A stretch of 16,880 nt of DNA from the NCBI GenBank assembly GCA_001438335.1, contig LIBV01000010.1, positions 1 to 16,880 on the forward strand, in the 5' to 3' direction. This document shows, one piece after another, positions 8,305-15,382 of the stretch. This stretch comes from Pelagibacteraceae bacterium BACL5 MAG-120820-bin39. Lineage in GTDB: Bacteria; Pseudomonadota; Alphaproteobacteria; Pelagibacterales; Pelagibacteraceae. The notes under the pieces were generated by a model. The model ran no database searches, had not been told where the DNA came from, and saw only the letters and a program-made list of their open reading frames with translations. The position numbers were made by a program, and so were the translations under genes. Position 1 is the first letter of the stretch; each line of letters begins with the position of its first letter.

Positions 8305-9429
8305 ATGAGTTTTGTCTCAAGTTTAGAAACATGGATTACAAAACCAGAACAGAGTGATGATGGTTGGGCTGAGATAAAACCTTTTTTATTTTTAAAATTG
8401 ACTACATCTGATGGAGTAGAGGGATGGGGTGAGGCTTTTACACTATCTACTCGTGAGAAAGGAATTGTTGAGATAATTCATAATTTAATGACTTCAATAT
8501 CTTCTCTAAGAAACTTATCCCCAGAAATTTTTCACAAAAAAGTTAATCAAATTGCAGATGGGCATAGAGGAATAGATTTTTCAGCTGCGACAAGTGCAAT
8601 TGAAATGAGTCTTTGGGACATTAAAGCTAAACGTGAAGACAAACCACTTTCTCACCTTTTGTCAAAAAATCCTAAAAAAGAAATACCTGTATATGCAAAT
8701 ACCTGGAGTGAAAAAGAACCTGACTGTGAAACTTTATCTAATAGAGCAACGGAATTATTGAAACATGGTTATGGAGGGATAAAGATTTATCCATTACAAA
8801 ATCGCACAATAGACGAAGCAGTATCATGTGTTTCAAGGCTTAGAAAAGTTATAGGGTTTGAAACACCCCTCATGCTTGATCTTGCAAGTCCAGAAGACTC
8901 AAATATCGCTCTAGCACTAGCACCGTTAATAAAAGAATTTAACCCTTATTGGTTTGAAGAACCTATAGATGGTGAATCAACAAGAATGTTAGCCTCTATT
9001 AGAAAAAAGACAGGATTAAAGATTGTAACTGGAGAAAAACAATTTGGATTACATCATTTTATTGAAACTTTGGCCGCTGATGCAGCTGACATTTTAAATC
9101 CTGATATTGCTGGTGTAGGGGGTATCTTAGATATGATCAAAATATCAGAAATATCTGCAAAAAATAATGTGATGATTTCTCCACATTGCTGGAACTCAAT
9201 GTCCATTGCAGCTTCTGCTATGTTGCATTTTTGTGCAGGTAATTCTAATACAGAAATGGCTGAAATATATCCTGAGTATATTTCTAACGGACTAAAATAT
9301 AGTGATACAAACTTTGTTATAAAAAATGGCCATGCTGAGTTAAAAGATAGACCAGGGTTAGGTGTTAATATTGATATTAAATCTCTTATGCAGCTCTCAG
9401 CAGATTACAAAAAGACAACATTAAGATAA
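8305..9429 (+). CDS. Mandelate racemase/muconate lactonizing (enolase superfamily) enzyme
   Basis: This is a Mg-dependent enolase-superfamily enzyme of 374 residues. An N-terminal capping domain (about 1-125) is followed by a TIM barrel. Metal ligands are Asp192, Glu218 or Glu219 (in Trp-Phe-Glu-Glu-Pro) and Glu244 (in Thr-Gly-Glu-Lys). Acid/base residues are Lys160 and the Asp267-His294 pair, with His294 in Ser-Pro-His-Cys-Trp. The Asp-His dyad places it in the mandelate racemase/sugar-acid dehydratase subgroup rather than the MLE subgroup. The second lysine of the usual Lys-x-Lys motif is replaced by Tyr162. Typical reactions are dehydration or epimerisation of hydroxyacids or sugar acids. 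It is the last gene of the plus-strand operon. Its stop is two bases from the stop of the convergent serine hydrolase gene. Confidence 0.87.
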   Translation: MSFVSSLETWITKPEQSDDGWAEIKPFLFLKLTTSDGVEGWGEAFTLSTREKGIVEIIHNLMTSISSLRNLSPEIFHKKVNQIADGHRGIDFSAATSAIEMSLWDIKAKREDKPLSHLLSKNPKKEIPVYANTWSEKEPDCETLSNRATELLKHGYGGIKIYPLQNRTIDEAVSCVSRLRKVIGFETPLMLDLASPEDSNIALALAPLIKEFNPYWFEEPIDGESTRMLASIRKKTGLKIVTGEKQFGLHHFIETLAADAADILNPDIAGVGGILDMIKISEISAKNNVMISPHCWNSMSIAASAMLHFCAGNSNTEMAEIYPEYISNGLKYSDTNFVIKNGHAELKDRPGLGVNIDIKSLMQLSADYKKTTLR

Positions 9430-9431
9430 TT

Positions 9432-10595
9432 TTACCAGTTATTATTAACTATTTCATCCAACATATTGATCATATTTTTCTTATAATCATCATCTGTGCC
9501 AGAGCTTGTGTCAATTACTGAAAAATAAGATGCAACAACTTTTGTTTTGAGATTTATAGCCAAAAACTGTCCGGCTAAACCTGAGTGACCAATCCAGTCT
9601 CCATGTCTCATAGCTGAATTTGAATAGTAAACAAATTTATCTTTGGATAGCTCCATGTATTTTGTACCAGTATTTTTAAGAGTTTTATCAATGAATAAGG
9701 GAGAACCAACTTTTCTATTGTTTACGCCATGTCCTTTCCTAGAGAACAATAAACCAAATCTTAAAAAATCTCTAGAGATCATGCAGCCACCTCCAGAAAT
9801 CCATGGCATACCATATCTATCTGTACCCATGTATAGAGCATCCTCGAAACCTGCAGCTTCAATAGCTTCAATCAACCAATTTCGAAGTGGCTTTCCACTT
9901 ACTTTTTCTACCAAGATACCAATTACGTCTGTGTTTGCAGATTTATAGTGAGAGAAATCAGATTTATTTGTTAAATCATTTCCTTCATTTGATTTTATAT
10001 CATTTAGAAATTCTTCTTGGCTTTTGATATCACTTAATTCATTTGGAAGCCTCCATCCATTGACTGACTCATGTAAATAGGATGAAGTATAAGGATCATT
10101 GTAATCCTCACTATAAGAGTTTTCAATATTCATATCCAAAACATCTTGCACTGTAGCGGATGCATAACCACTGCCAATATCAGGAAGATATTGTGAAATC
10201 TTATTATCTAAATCAATTAAATTTTTTTCTAAAAGTTCTCCAATAAACAAATTAATAAACATTTTAGTAATTGACATTATTGTCTGAGGTTGTGTAGCAG
10301 AGAAATCACTTGAATATTTTTCATAAAGAATATCTTGATCTTTACCAACCAATAATGAACAAAAATATTTATGATTTGTCATTTTTTTAACAGAAGAGAT
10401 GTTTTCAATTTTGGAATTATATTTTTTATTTAATTTAAGAACTAAATCTGATCTTAGTAAGAAGCCATATCTATTAATCTTATGTAAATTTCTATAACCA
10501 TCTCTTCTATTTTCTGGAAGATACCAACTTGGTTTATTATCTTTTACTATAGAAAGACTAGGGTTTAATATTTCTTTTAAATTTTTATCTGACAT
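9432..10595 (-). CDS. Beta-lactamase-fold serine hydrolase, NylB (6-aminohexanoate-dimer hydrolase)-like
   Basis: This serine hydrolase of the class C beta-lactamase/penicillin-binding fold has 387 residues. The Ser-x-x-Lys motif is Ser108-Ile-Thr-Lys111. The second motif is Tyr217-Lys-Ser-Ala-Asn221, in the context seen in NylB-like hydrolases rather than the plain Tyr-x-Asn of beta-lactamases. The third motif is His337-Ser-Gly339, followed by Leu-Ala-Gly-Gln. There is no signal peptide, so a cytoplasmic role in cleaving an amide or ester is more likely than cell-wall work. It is the last gene of the minus-strand operon, one base after the cupin gene. Together with the amidase-signature enzyme of the facing operon, it gives the island two unrelated potential amide hydrolases. 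The substrate is unknown. Confidence 0.83.
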   Translation of the reverse strand: MSDKNLKEILNPSLSIVKDNKPSWYLPENRRDGYRNLHKINRYGFLLRSDLVLKLNKKYNSKIENISSVKKMTNHKYFCSLLVGKDQDILYEKYSSDFSATQPQTIMSITKMFINLFIGELLEKNLIDLDNKISQYLPDIGSGYASATVQDVLDMNIENSYSEDYNDPYTSSYLHESVNGWRLPNELSDIKSQEEFLNDIKSNEGNDLTNKSDFSHYKSANTDVIGILVEKVSGKPLRNWLIEAIEAAGFEDALYMGTDRYGMPWISGGGCMISRDFLRFGLLFSRKGHGVNNRKVGSPLFIDKTLKNTGTKYMELSKDKFVYYSNSAMRHGDWIGHSGLAGQFLAINLKTKVVASYFSVIDTSSGTDDDYKKNMINMLDEIVNNNW

Positions 10596-10596
10596 A

Positions 10597-11208
10597 TTAT
10601 ATGTTGTTAGGATCTACTATTTTAGACACATTCTCAAATTTATTTTTCCAAATTACAAAAGATAAAATCTTTTTATCAAATGTAGTTATGCTATGTGCTT
10701 GGTAACTTTTGTGAAAACGTGTATCTGTAGACTTTAATATTTTTGACTCCTCATCTTCACTTTCAAATTTTGCTTCTCCTGAAACAATAAAATACAATTC
10801 TTCTGCTTCATGATTGTGTAGTGGATAATGGGTGTTATTATCTAAAAAGTTGACATATAAAGCCATTTCTAATGTTAAAAAATGACCTGTTGGTCCTATT
10901 AGCTCAAAAAAACCGTATTTATTAAGGAATTCTCTATTAACCTCATTTTCACTGTATCCATTTTCCCAATGAACATGTGGAGATAAATTTGAAATTAAAT
11001 TGTGAATTTTATCTACTTGATTGTCATTAGGTGATTTCCAAGTAGAGAGCTTATCAGCTACATTTATTTTATGAGTATTTTTTTCTTTTAAAATTAAATC
11101 GTTTGGCCAATTGACAAAATCAGATAATTTTTTATTATCAGACCAAAGTTTTTCAATTTCATTTTTTGCCTGATTAAATAATTCTTCATTATTATTCATG
11201 CTTGTCAT
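10597..11208 (-). CDS. DMSP-lyase-family cupin (DddQ/DddL-like)
   Basis: This is a single-domain cupin of 203 residues, the size of DddQ and larger than the roughly 130-residue SAR11 enzyme DddK. An N-terminal helical part (1-95) precedes the barrel. The metal-binding motif reads Tyr128, His131, His133, Glu137, Tyr139, the same spacing as the DddQ set (Tyr120, His123, His125, Glu129, Tyr131). A later His172 fits the fourth ligand. The preceding Thr-His-Tyr-Pro and following Glu-Glu-Leu-Tyr also fit DMSP lyases, which split dimethylsulfoniopropionate into DMS and acrylate. Start options are ATG at 11208 or 11199; either overlaps the 3' end of the methyltransferase gene, implying translational coupling. 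A relative acting on another sulfonium or betaine compound is possible. Family confidence is high; true DMSP lyase activity is about even. Confidence 0.72.
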   Translation of the reverse strand: MTSMNNNEELFNQAKNEIEKLWSDNKKLSDFVNWPNDLILKEKNTHKINVADKLSTWKSPNDNQVDKIHNLISNLSPHVHWENGYSENEVNREFLNKYGFFELIGPTGHFLTLEMALYVNFLDNNTHYPLHNHEAEELYFIVSGEAKFESEDEESKILKSTDTRFHKSYQAHSITTFDKKILSFVIWKNKFENVSKIVDPNNI

Positions 11209-12121
11209 CTTTTAATATGGAAATAGCTTTAATTTCTTCAACTCCTACACCACAACATCCACCAATAATTTGAACTCCATCTTTTTTCCAACTTCTTGCA
11301 TACTCCAAATAATCATTAGGACTTATATTGTCTATAAATTTCCAATTTGGCTTTTCATAATATCCTCTATTAGGATAAGCACCCAAGACACCATTAAATT
11401 TTTTTTTAGCTAACTTAATTGCATCTCCTGTAACTTTTATATCAGAGTGAGCTATTAAAATTGGTCCATTATGAATTTTACTAAAATGATTTATTGATTT
11501 TTCGAAATCTTCATAAACATTTGTATCAGAATCTATACTATCGTTATATCCAAGCATAACTTTTTTATTATCATTGTCCATAACACAGGATATTGATAAC
11601 CATATAGGTAATTTTGTTTCTAATGAGCATTCAATAATCGTTTCAACAATATCAGCTTGTGATGACATGGCTTCGAGTATAATTAAATCAACTCCCTCAC
11701 CTGATAAAATTTTTAACTGCTCTTTAAAACCTGGCATCATAGCTTTGGTACCAAATTTATATAAGCTGCCAAAAGTTGAAACACTTCCTGCTATAGCAAT
11801 ATCTTTGTTTGAATTTTTTACTGCATCTTGTGCAAGCTGAACACTTTTTTTATTAAACTCATTTATTTTATCATTAAATCCATATTGCTTCATAGCAATG
11901 GGAGTGGTTGCATATGTATTTGTGGTGATTATATCAGCCCCAGCAGAAATATACTCTTCGTGAACTTTTTTTACTAATTCTGGACTTTCTATAGAACATG
12001 TCCCACACCATAAATCATTGTGCATCTTTGCTCCTTTTTTTTCAAGCTCAGCACCAATTGCTCCGTCTAAGATTATGGTATTTTTATTATCTAATTTTTT
12101 TTTTATTAGATTATAAGTCAC
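11192..12121 (-). CDS. Homocysteine S-methyltransferase-like protein with altered zinc site
   Basis: This is a 309-residue TIM-barrel protein of the Hcy-binding family (BHMT, MmuM, MetH N-terminal domain). These enzymes transfer a methyl group from betaine, S-methylmethionine or a sulfonium donor to homocysteine through a zinc ion held by three cysteines. The start (Leu-Asp-Gly-Ala-Ile-Gly at 18-23), the Thr-Asn-Thr-Tyr stretch at 67-70, the Tyr-Pro-Asn-x-Gly turn at 249-253 and the final Gly-Gly-Cys-Cys-Gly (Cys289, Cys290) are typical. The first cysteine, normally in an Asn-Cys turn about 65 residues earlier, is absent. That position reads Ala224-His225-Ser-Asp, so His225 may be a ligand or the site may be changed. 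It lies between the VOC gene (11-base gap) and the cupin (overlap). The donor is unknown; DMSP or a betaine fits the context. Confidence 0.82.
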   Translation of the reverse strand: MTYNLIKKKLDNKNTIILDGAIGAELEKKGAKMHNDLWCGTCSIESPELVKKVHEEYISAGADIITTNTYATTPIAMKQYGFNDKINEFNKKSVQLAQDAVKNSNKDIAIAGSVSTFGSLYKFGTKAMMPGFKEQLKILSGEGVDLIILEAMSSQADIVETIIECSLETKLPIWLSISCVMDNDNKKVMLGYNDSIDSDTNVYEDFEKSINHFSKIHNGPILIAHSDIKVTGDAIKLAKKKFNGVLGAYPNRGYYEKPNWKFIDNISPNDYLEYARSWKKDGVQIIGGCCGVGVEEIKAISILKDDKHE

Positions 12122-12132
12122 TAATATTATGG

Positions 12133-12513
12133 CTATAGGTTAGTAAAGGCACAGATTTTATTACCATCTAAATCCCTGACATAAGAATAATAAACTTTAG
12201 AACCCTTAGGTCTTTCACCTGGTGTACCTTCACTTTTTCCACCAAGTTCTATTCCTGCTTGATGAAATTTATCAACAATTTCTTTTGAGTTAGCAATAAA
12301 AGATATTTGTGTACCATTTCCAAAATTTGCATCTTTTTTATTGGCAGGTTTAGTTACATAAAATTCAATATTATCAGGATTGTTTTTTGGAGCATATCCC
12401 GCATATTCTTCTGATGTATCAACTCTTTTTAGATTTAGTAAGTCTAGTAAAGTGTCGTAATATGTAATTGATTTATTAAGATCATTCGTACCAACCATTA
12501 CGTAGCCTATCAC
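12133..12513 (-). CDS. VOC-superfamily (glyoxalase/bleomycin-resistance fold) protein
   Basis: This small protein of 126 residues has one VOC domain made of two beta-alpha-beta-beta-beta units. The ends are characteristic: an N-terminal strand followed by Asn-Asp-Leu, and a C-terminal Asp-Leu-Asp-Gly-Asn-Lys turn. The usual metal-binding positions look changed: Tyr4 where a histidine is common, Gln69 in place of the second histidine, and Cys121 where the glutamate usually sits. It may therefore be a metal-free or differently ligated member. It is the second gene of the minus-strand operon: its ATG abuts the aldehyde dehydrogenase stop codon, and the methyltransferase follows 11 bases later. 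VOC proteins include lyases, dioxygenases, epimerases and binding proteins. No specific reaction can be assigned. Confidence 0.75.
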   Translation of the reverse strand: MIGYVMVGTNDLNKSITYYDTLLDLLNLKRVDTSEEYAGYAPKNNPDNIEFYVTKPANKKDANFGNGTQISFIANSKEIVDKFHQAGIELGGKSEGTPGERPKGSKVYYSYVRDLDGNKICAFTNL

Positions 12514-13944
12514 TTACTTCCACCCACTGATTGTTTTAACTTCTAAGTATTCATGAAGACCCCAGACACCACCTTCACGTCCATTACCAGATTGACCATA
12601 ACCTCCAAACGGCGTACCAGCAGCAGGTGCTATTCCATTAATTTGAACTACACCAGCCCTGAGTTGTTTTGCAACTCTTCTAGCTTTTTCTTTATCTTCA
12701 GTTTGAAGATAATTACCCAACCCATAAGGGGAGTCGTTAGTAATTTTAATAGCTTCTTCCTCAGTTTCAAAAGGAATTATAGAAAGCACTGGGCCAAAAA
12801 TTTCTTCTTTAGCAATACGCATTTCATTATTTACATCTGTAAAAACTGTAGGTTTAACAAAGTATCCTTTATCCATATTTTTAGGTCTACCAGTACCTCC
12901 AGCTACTAAAGTTGCACCTTCATCAATACCACTTTGAATTAGGGATTGTATTTTATCAAATTGAATTTTTGTAATAACAGGTCCAATATGATCACCTTTT
13001 TTTGAGGCAATATCTACTTTAATTTTGTTGGCTTCATCTGCAGCTTCTTTAACTGCTCTTTCATAAATTGATTTTTCAACAAGCATTCTTGTTGGTGCGT
13101 CACAAGATTGGCCAGAGTTACTCATTATATTTCTAACTCCATCTCGAATAGCATCAGGATAAGAATCTTTAAAAATAATATTTCCACCTTTACCACCAAG
13201 TTCTAAGCAAACTCTCTTAATTGTATCTGCTGAGCTTTTAGAAATTAATTTTCCTGCTCTTGTTGAGCCTGTAAAAGAAATCATATCTATGTCTGGATGC
13301 GCAGAAAGTTGTGAACCGACACCGGCACCATCTCCATTAACTAAATTAAAAACACCTGATGGAAAGCCAGCTTCATCAATCATTTCAGCAAAAAGCATTG
13401 CTGATAATGGGGCAATTTCAGAAGGCTTTAAAACCATTGTACAGCCAGTTGCTAATGCAGGTATTACTTTTAATGCAATTTGATTAATAGGCCAGTTCCA
13501 AGGAGTTATCAATCCACAAACACCTATAGGCTCATAAGTAATATAACTATCCGAACCTTCATCAAAATCTGACTCAAATTTAAAATCTTTTAATCTTTTA
13601 ATAAAATCTTCAATATGCCGTGCGCCAGAAGCCATTTGAGCTGAAGATGCCCAATCTAGAGGGGCACCTAATTCAGTAGAAATTGCTACGGTCATTTCTT
13701 CAGATCTCTTATTGTAAATCTCTAATAATTTTTCTAGTAAAGTTAATCTTTCTTTTTTGGTTGTATTTTTCCAAGTTACATAAGAATTTTTTGCTGCTTT
13801 AACAGCCTTGTTGGTGTCTTCACTCCCGCCAAGAGAAATTACAACATAAGGCTCTTCATTAGACGGGTTAGTGACTATAAAATCGTTTGATTTAAAGGGT
13901 GCTACCCATTTTCCATCGATATAAAAATTTTTTTTATTTTGCAT
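12514..13944 (-). CDS. NAD(P)-dependent aldehyde dehydrogenase
   Basis: This aldehyde dehydrogenase oxidises an aldehyde to the acid; it has 476 residues, the standard length. Catalytic Cys281 lies in Gly-Gln-Ser-Cys, general base Glu248 in Leu-Glu-Leu-Gly-Gly, oxyanion Asn150 in Pro-Trp-Asn-Trp-Pro, and coenzyme-binding Lys173 in Lys-Pro-Ser-Glu. It most resembles the broad-range/betaine-aldehyde group rather than the CoA-acylating methylmalonate semialdehyde group, which lacks the general base glutamate. The free acid is thus the expected product. It is the first gene of the minus-strand operon, with the VOC gene starting immediately at its stop. Its promoter must lie in the 113-base gap shared with malonyl-CoA decarboxylase. 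Candidate substrates include betaine aldehyde and malonate semialdehyde, neither proven. Confidence 0.88.
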   Translation of the reverse strand: MQNKKNFYIDGKWVAPFKSNDFIVTNPSNEEPYVVISLGGSEDTNKAVKAAKNSYVTWKNTTKKERLTLLEKLLEIYNKRSEEMTVAISTELGAPLDWASSAQMASGARHIEDFIKRLKDFKFESDFDEGSDSYITYEPIGVCGLITPWNWPINQIALKVIPALATGCTMVLKPSEIAPLSAMLFAEMIDEAGFPSGVFNLVNGDGAGVGSQLSAHPDIDMISFTGSTRAGKLISKSSADTIKRVCLELGGKGGNIIFKDSYPDAIRDGVRNIMSNSGQSCDAPTRMLVEKSIYERAVKEAADEANKIKVDIASKKGDHIGPVITKIQFDKIQSLIQSGIDEGATLVAGGTGRPKNMDKGYFVKPTVFTDVNNEMRIAKEEIFGPVLSIIPFETEEEAIKITNDSPYGLGNYLQTEDKEKARRVAKQLRAGVVQINGIAPAAGTPFGGYGQSGNGREGGVWGLHEYLEVKTISGWK

Positions 13945-14057
13945 AAATTATTACTATCATAAAAGTTAAATTTCAAAAGTATTTTTTTAAATTTCTAATT
14001 ATCCAAATATATGATAAATAAAATGCATAATTAATCTAATAATAAATAAGCGTAATT
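13945..14057. promoter_or_regulatory. Divergent intergenic region between aldehyde dehydrogenase and malonyl-CoA decarboxylase
   Basis: This 113-base AT-rich gap must hold the promoters of the minus-strand catabolic operon and of malonyl-CoA decarboxylase. A TTGAAA box on the minus strand (13971-13976) is present, but no convincing -10 box at the right spacing leaves room before the ATG. No clear operator palindrome is visible. Confidence 0.4.
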
Positions 14058-15362
14058 ATGTTTAGCTTAAAAGAAATAATATCATCAATTGCTGACGTAG
14101 GTCAAAAACTTTTTAAAAAAGAAAAGATTAAGAAAAATGATTTAGAGTCGATTATAATCCTATGTGATGATTTAATTTCAAATAAAGGTGCTGCGTTTGG
14201 TATTACGGTCGCAAGAAATATTATTGAATTATATCAAACCTTATCTGTTGAAAATAAACTTTTGTTCTTTAAAAAAATTAATGAAAAAAATAAGCCAAGC
14301 TTTAGGAAGGTTAATGAAGCAATTGATATTTATAAAAATTCACAAAATGAAAAAAATTTATCACACTTATTTAGAGTTTCTGAGGGAAGTAGAAGAGAGC
14401 TTTTTACAAGGATGAATATGGCTCCCAACGGAACGTCAGCGATAGTTTCTTTGAGAGAGGATTTGATTAAAATTTTAAAAGATAATAAAGATCTTAAAGC
14501 ATTAGATGATGACTTAAGATATTTATTTAAAGCCTGGTTCAATCCTGGATTTCTAAAACTTGAAAAAATTACATGGGATACTAAAGCAGCAGTTTTAGAA
14601 AAAATAATTAAATATGAAAGAGTTCATCAAATAAAAGACATGAATGAACTTAAAAGAAGATTAGGTGAAGATAGAAGATTTTTTTCATACTTTCACCCAG
14701 CCCTTGAAGATGAGCCTATTATTTTTGTTCAGGTTGCACTTACTAAAGGTCTAGGTAGATCTATCCAAGAATTAATGAAGCCATCAACCAGTGACTCAAA
14801 AAGTTATGATACAGCAACTTTTTATTCGATTAGTAACTGCCAAGAGGGTTTATCAGGAGTAACTTTAGGTAATTTTTTAATTAAAAGAGTAGTTTACGAG
14901 ATACAAGAGGAGCTACCTCATATTAATAACTTTGGAACTTTATCGCCCATACCAGGCTTTGCTGATTGGTTTAGCTATTTAGATGAAGTTAAGATTAAAA
15001 ATATTTTAGGAAATTCGAAGGATAAAGATGTTTCCTTCTTAAAGTCAAAAGATTTTAAATTAGGTGATAAGAGAATTGTAGAAAATAAAGAAATTATAAT
15101 AAAATTAGTAGCTCATTACATAGTTAATGAAAAAAATCATAAAGGATTGCCGCTTAATGATGTCAGCCGATTTCATTTAGGTAATGGAGCAATTGTTGAT
15201 GATATAATTGTTAATGCGAATGTTTCTGAAGTTGGTTTTAAAGGATCTTTTGGTGTAATGGTCAACTATCTTTATGAGCTTACAAATATTGAAAAAAATC
15301 ATGAAGATTATGTAAATAATAAAAAAATAATTGTATCTAATAAAATAAAGAAATATTTATAA
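14058..15362 (+). CDS. Malonyl-CoA decarboxylase
   Basis: This cytoplasmic enzyme converts malonyl-CoA to acetyl-CoA and CO2; it has 434 residues. An N-terminal helical region (about 1-180) is followed by the acetyltransferase-like catalytic domain. The conserved blocks are present: His-Pro-x-Leu-Glu-Asp-Glu-Pro at 213-220, Phe-Tyr-Ser-Ile-Ser with Ser257, Leu-Ser-Pro-Ile-Pro-Gly-Phe at 295-301, and Phe-His-Leu-x-Asn-Gly-Ala with His373. Ser257 and His373 correspond to the catalytic pair known from human MCD (Ser329, His423). It is divergent from the aldehyde dehydrogenase gene across a 113-base gap, and converges with the DUF2061 gene after 18 bases. It may recycle malonyl-CoA formed from malonate or malonate semialdehyde, or simply balance fatty-acid precursors. 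Confidence 0.9.
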   Translation: MFSLKEIISSIADVGQKLFKKEKIKKNDLESIIILCDDLISNKGAAFGITVARNIIELYQTLSVENKLLFFKKINEKNKPSFRKVNEAIDIYKNSQNEKNLSHLFRVSEGSRRELFTRMNMAPNGTSAIVSLREDLIKILKDNKDLKALDDDLRYLFKAWFNPGFLKLEKITWDTKAAVLEKIIKYERVHQIKDMNELKRRLGEDRRFFSYFHPALEDEPIIFVQVALTKGLGRSIQELMKPSTSDSKSYDTATFYSISNCQEGLSGVTLGNFLIKRVVYEIQEELPHINNFGTLSPIPGFADWFSYLDEVKIKNILGNSKDKDVSFLKSKDFKLGDKRIVENKEIIIKLVAHYIVNEKNHKGLPLNDVSRFHLGNGAIVDDIIVNANVSEVGFKGSFGVMVNYLYELTNIEKNHEDYVNNKKIIVSNKIKKYL

Positions 15363-15382
15363 AGATACTTTAATTTTTATTT
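15360..15382 (+). terminator. Weak candidate terminator after malonyl-CoA decarboxylase
   Basis: A five-base stem (TAAAG / CTTTA with loop ATA, 15360-15372) includes the stop codon and is followed by a T-rich run. The stem is short and purely AT-biased, so this is only suggestive. Confidence 0.28.

Noticed and set aside
12122..12132. A SAM-type riboswitch ahead of the homocysteine methyltransferase-like gene, as known for some SAR11 methionine genes
   Set aside because: The gene is internal to an operon with only 11 bases upstream, which leaves no space for such an element.
12553..12909. A 118-codon plus-strand frame inside the aldehyde dehydrogenase gene
   Set aside because: It lies opposite a conserved catalytic enzyme, is low in complexity (Ser/Thr/Phe-rich) and has no promoter or ribosome site.
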